A DNA stretch of 64,000 bases from Oenanthe sinensis (Eukaryota > Streptophyta > Magnoliopsida > Apiales > Apiaceae), in NCBI GenBank assembly GCA_028671895.1, contig JAPMAC010000221.1:9734001-9798000 (forward strand), in the 5' to 3' direction. A program made the position numbers and the translations under genes. Within the stretch, counting starts at the first letter, position 1. Each line of letters starts with the position of its first letter. This document shows positions 60,742-64,000 of the stretch, piece after piece. Under the pieces are notes generated by a model. The model worked only from the letters and a program-made list of their open reading frames with translations. It was not told the DNA's origin and searched no databases.

Positions 60742-61140
60742 GGGCTCGTTTGGTTAAGGATAATAAGTAAAGGGAAAGGGAAATAATAAGACTCATTCCC
60801 TTTGTTGTTGTTTGTTTTACAAAAATAATCATTCCTTTGACCCTTTTAAGTTTTGGGTTTACCCAAAAGTCTTCCACTCTCATTCCCCGTATTTCATTTC
60901 CCTTTCTCTTATCACTTTTTCTCTCTCATGCGCCCACCCACTTCCAACCCCCATGTAATTATATTCTATATCAATACCAAAAATAATAATTTGTTTGAAA
61001 TAATTTATTAAAAATAATTATTTATTTTATTTATGGATTAAAACCAAACAAGGAAAGGAATTGAAGGTCATTCTTTTCCTTTCTCTTTAATTCCCTTTCT
61101 AAACCCCATTCTCTTTCCCCAATGTAAACCAAACGGCCCC
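60742..61140. mobile_element. Tourist/Harbinger-like MITE, TSD TTA (copy B)
   Basis: Counterpart of 33,161-33,559 and the same length, starting GGGCTCGTTTGGTT, which matches the right end better than the copy A start does. Confidence 0.88.
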
Positions 61141-61688
61141 TTATATTATTCAGTCCCAACTGCTTCTACTATGCACAGGATATGCACACAGGAATCCATG
61201 GACTTGTTTGTCACTTTAATATATCAAGTGTTCCACAAAAATAATCGCATATTTTCTTTTTAAAGTCAAATCCCAGTATCATTTAATCTAAAATAAAGTT
61301 CTCCAGATATATTTTCAAGAACAAATTTTGCAAACAGTAGCAAGTTTGAGATAGATCACACATTTTATACATTAAACTCTAACTTCATATTTAAAATTTA
61401 GGATCTTCCAAAGAGACTTAAAAACAAAACAAAAAAAAAATCATTGTCTTTAGTAAATTAGAGGAGCAAAACTAATAAATTATCAGGAATGTTGGAAGAT
61501 TATAGTATACAGTAGACAGAAAGACGACCCATCTGACTGACACAAGATTCACACGATGAATTTGCTAAATTAGCCGAGCCTAACTAAATGTCGTTTGACA
61601 ATGATAAATCACCCTTTATAAACCGGAAAGATGTGATACACATGTCTTTTGTATTTTTCGAGAAATGTACAAGATCTCATATGAGCAT

Positions 61689-62507
61689 TTAATCGTAATT
61701 GGACCCTTCCTCAGTTCCTCCATGGTCCTTTGGTCCCTACTACAAAGAATTGTGATATTAATAGCAAACCTATTAACAAGTTATCACTCACCAACCGGTC
61801 AAACACCACCCAATTTCGTACAACATCATATACATGAATTCCTCTACAATAAAATCCCTCAATACCAAAACCCCTCTCCTCTCAGTAATTATACATCGCA
61901 AGTTCAAACAAAACACACGTAAATATTTAAATTTCTGTAATCGACCATAACAAAAAACCCGAAAACACAAAACAAGGACTAATACAAAAAAAAAGCAGTA
62001 ACATATATATACCTGAAGAACCCTTTTCCATGACTGATGATCTGAACCAGCAACAGTAACTTTATCACCACAAGCATGAACAGTTTCAAACTGACCCACA
62101 TCAAGTTTCTTATTAATCAACCCAACCTGAAAATAAATATTATCAGATGGTGGCAAATCAACTTTAATCTCATCAACCCCAAACCACAAAAAGAATCTCC
62201 TCACTTGAATCCCATCAAGATTACTAACTGACCCATATTTCAAAGTCCCGGTAATCTTCTTTTCATAATAAACCTTATATTCAAAGTCAATATAACAAGT
62301 CTTTTCTAGCTCAACTACAAAGCTACCATCTTCATCAAGAGAATAAGACTTAACATTGTCTGGTAAAAGACCACTTGGGAGCCCAAATTTAGGTAGGAGT
62401 TCATAGACTGATGGTGGGTTGGTGGAGATTGAATGGGTTGTGAGAAGAGTGATGATGATGATGAGGAGGTGAAATAGAAGATGGGTCTTTTGGGTTGGTG
62501 TAGCCAT
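61689..62507 (-). CDS. DUF538 family protein, two exons (copy B)
   Basis: Exon 1 is 62,507-62,013 and inferred exon 2 is 61,736-61,689, with the same CAG|GTATAT donor and TTTGTAGTAG acceptor as copy A. By eye, exon 1 differs from copy A at two bases, one silent and one changing Ile to Val (YGSVSNLDG against YGSISNLDG). The predicted 180-residue protein is otherwise the same, ending GPKDHGGTEEGSNYD. The frame through the unspliced intron is also still open here. It lies 3.7-4.5 kb right of the pararetroviral insertion and in opposite orientation to its promoter. Confidence 0.8.
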
Positions 62508-64000
62508 TGAAATTTATGGTGAAAATGGGCTGAGAGTTATTTTCAAGATGTTGGGAAATGTGAGAAAATAGGAATGGGGGGCTTTGAATTTTAATGTTTG
62601 ATTCATATTTTTGTCGTAGCATAGCATGCGTTTCGAATAAATAATTATTTCCATTTGTTTATATTTAGAATTTTTATCAATATTTTTAATAATTTAATTG
62701 CATAATAAAATCAGTGTTATAAAAAATGAAAATCGGACTTAATCGGTAAAAACAAGGAATATGGATTAATCGGATAAATCGTGCATTAATTGAAATAATT
62801 AATTAGATAATCATAAATTTAATCAGAACATGAATTAATATTAATCATGGATTTTTAGAATAATGACTCAAACTTATTTTTTTATTTTATTTAATAATAA
62901 TTTTTATTATTCAGTTAAAATATTTAAAAATATATATTAAAAGTTAAAATAATGTATAAAAAATAGAAAGAGTATTGGAATATAACTTCTTTTTTTTAGT
63001 AAGTATTAATTGAATAATAAAAAGTAATACGACATCTAAAAATAATAGCCGCGTCGTATAAATATAAAACAGAAATAATAGTTGATTAATCCATTATTTT
63101 TGAAAATACAATCACGTCATTTGTTGAAAATGATATATTTACATGTACCCGTTTCATCATTTATCACTAAATCAAACACCATACTCTCACAAACAAATGA
63201 GAGAAATACCAAAACTCTCACCAAAGAGAGACCACAACCAAACTGAAATTACAAATTAAAACTAAAATTGTAAAATAAAAGCAAGACTTGGATCCAGAAA
63301 ACGAAACCACAAAAATCAGAGAAACCGGATTCCTCAAAATCGAATAACCACTCATTTGATCGGAGAAGACAAAAAATCCGGATGATCCAATAGTTTTTGA
63401 TCTAAGACTAAGATATTCGAGTTCTACACCGGAAAAAACTGATGAAAACTCCGACAGCTATATTTGAAAAAGAAAAAATGGGAGACCGCTATGATGTGAA
63501 TAGAGAGAAATAAGGTTTTCCAATCTATAACTTTTTTATTAATACCTAAAACTTTAACTATGCAAATAACTAAAATTTTAAGAGTTGGCAGTTCTAATTA
63601 AAAGTGTTTAAAAAATTGTTCAAAATCTGTACGATCTGATTTGAAAAAAAATTCAAAAAATATGGTTCGAAAAAAGCCTGATCATGTTCCGCGGGCCATA
63701 AAACTTTGAATATGGCTATTATTTTTTAACAAAATTTTGTCCATTCAAATTTTAATCTGAAACTGGATAAAATTCGATTCAAGCTGAGATTAAATCCGGA
63801 CTTTATTTGGACTTTTTGAAAAGTTCGAAAAAAACTCTATAGTTTAAGAAAAAATTATAAATATATAATTTTTTTAATAAATCCTAAGAATATTAATATA
63901 AAAATTAAAAATAGGCCGAAAAAATCTATCTATCTCAAATGGGCCTTGTTTTTGTAGAGAAGACCAACCCTGCTCGGCCCGACCCGATTTTAAGAAAAAC
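62508..64000. other. DUF538 upstream region (copy B)
   Basis: Counterpart of 34,927-36,460. Relative to copy A it lacks about 68 bases near 63,160 and has about 60 extra bases near 62,725-62,785 (containing ATCGGACTTAATCGG). Upstream sequences are therefore less alike than the coding exons. No gene is recognised. Confidence 0.45.

Larger units (their letters stand above)
42816..64000 (+). repeat. tandem duplication, copy B (continues past window)
   Basis: This is the second copy, starting with TCTAAAAAGAACATT, which corresponds to 15,199. By eye, exon 1 of the DUF538 gene differs at 2 of 495 bases, while the first 305 bases of the 3' LTR differ at about 9. Private differences are the absence of the palindromic element and the gag-only element, and the presence of a pararetroviral insertion at 55,446-58,022. 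Confidence 0.85.

Overview
The window is AT-rich nuclear DNA of a flowering plant, most likely a eudicot. The evidence is a plant DEAD-box helicase exon with an RGG tail, a nuclear tRNA-Ala, three plant-specific DUF538 genes, and SIRE/Maximus-like Copia elements, hAT, Mutator-like and Tourist-like MITEs and a caulimovirid insertion. I cannot fix the family or species. Only four or five loci look like working genes. Most of the rest is nested mobile DNA.

Layout. 1-3.5 kb: 3' end of a helicase gene, a tRNA-like scrap, tRNA-Ala(AGC) and an intact DUF538 gene. 3.69-4.27 kb: a hAT MITE. 4.48-18.56 kb: one 14.1-kb Copia element, complete in structure but dead (5' LTR, Met-tRNA primer site, gag, pol, a very large third ORF, polypurine tract, 3' LTR, TTTTA target-site duplication). 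18.6-36.5 kb: a solo LTR, a palindromic Mutator-like element, a decayed Copia pol carrying a nested gag-only element, two Tourist-like MITEs and a two-exon DUF538 gene. 36.5-42.8 kb: two more solo LTRs, a MITE and a fragment of a third-ORF pseudogene. From 42,816 to the end the sequence repeats what began at 15,199.

The main structural result is that 15,199-42,815 and 42,816-64,000(+) are the first and second copies of a head-to-tail tandem duplication with a unit of about 27.6 kb. The left breakpoint lies inside the third ORF of the Copia element. Each copy then gained private insertions for which the other copy keeps the empty site. Copy A has a 587-bp palindromic Mutator-like element (9-bp TSD) and a 2-kb gag-only Copia derivative (5-bp TSD). 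Copy B has a 2.6-kb fragment of an endogenous pararetrovirus (RNase H, a transactivator-like ORF, promoter, Met-tRNA primer site and the start of the first ORF) replacing 62 bp. The duplicated DUF538 genes differ at only two exon-1 bases by eye. An assembly artefact (two haplotypes placed in tandem) is the main alternative explanation.

The most unusual pattern is that each Copia family here carries its own short private motif, repeated many times. In the 14-kb element, TGACAGTAA/TTACTGTCA recurs in both LTRs, in the gag C-terminus, in the spacer after pol and in the third ORF, in both orientations and across coding and non-coding DNA. A second family uses ATCAATTGAT, and two solo LTRs use ACTTCTCGAAT and CAGAGTTTACTCT. 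I know of no named feature that accounts for this.
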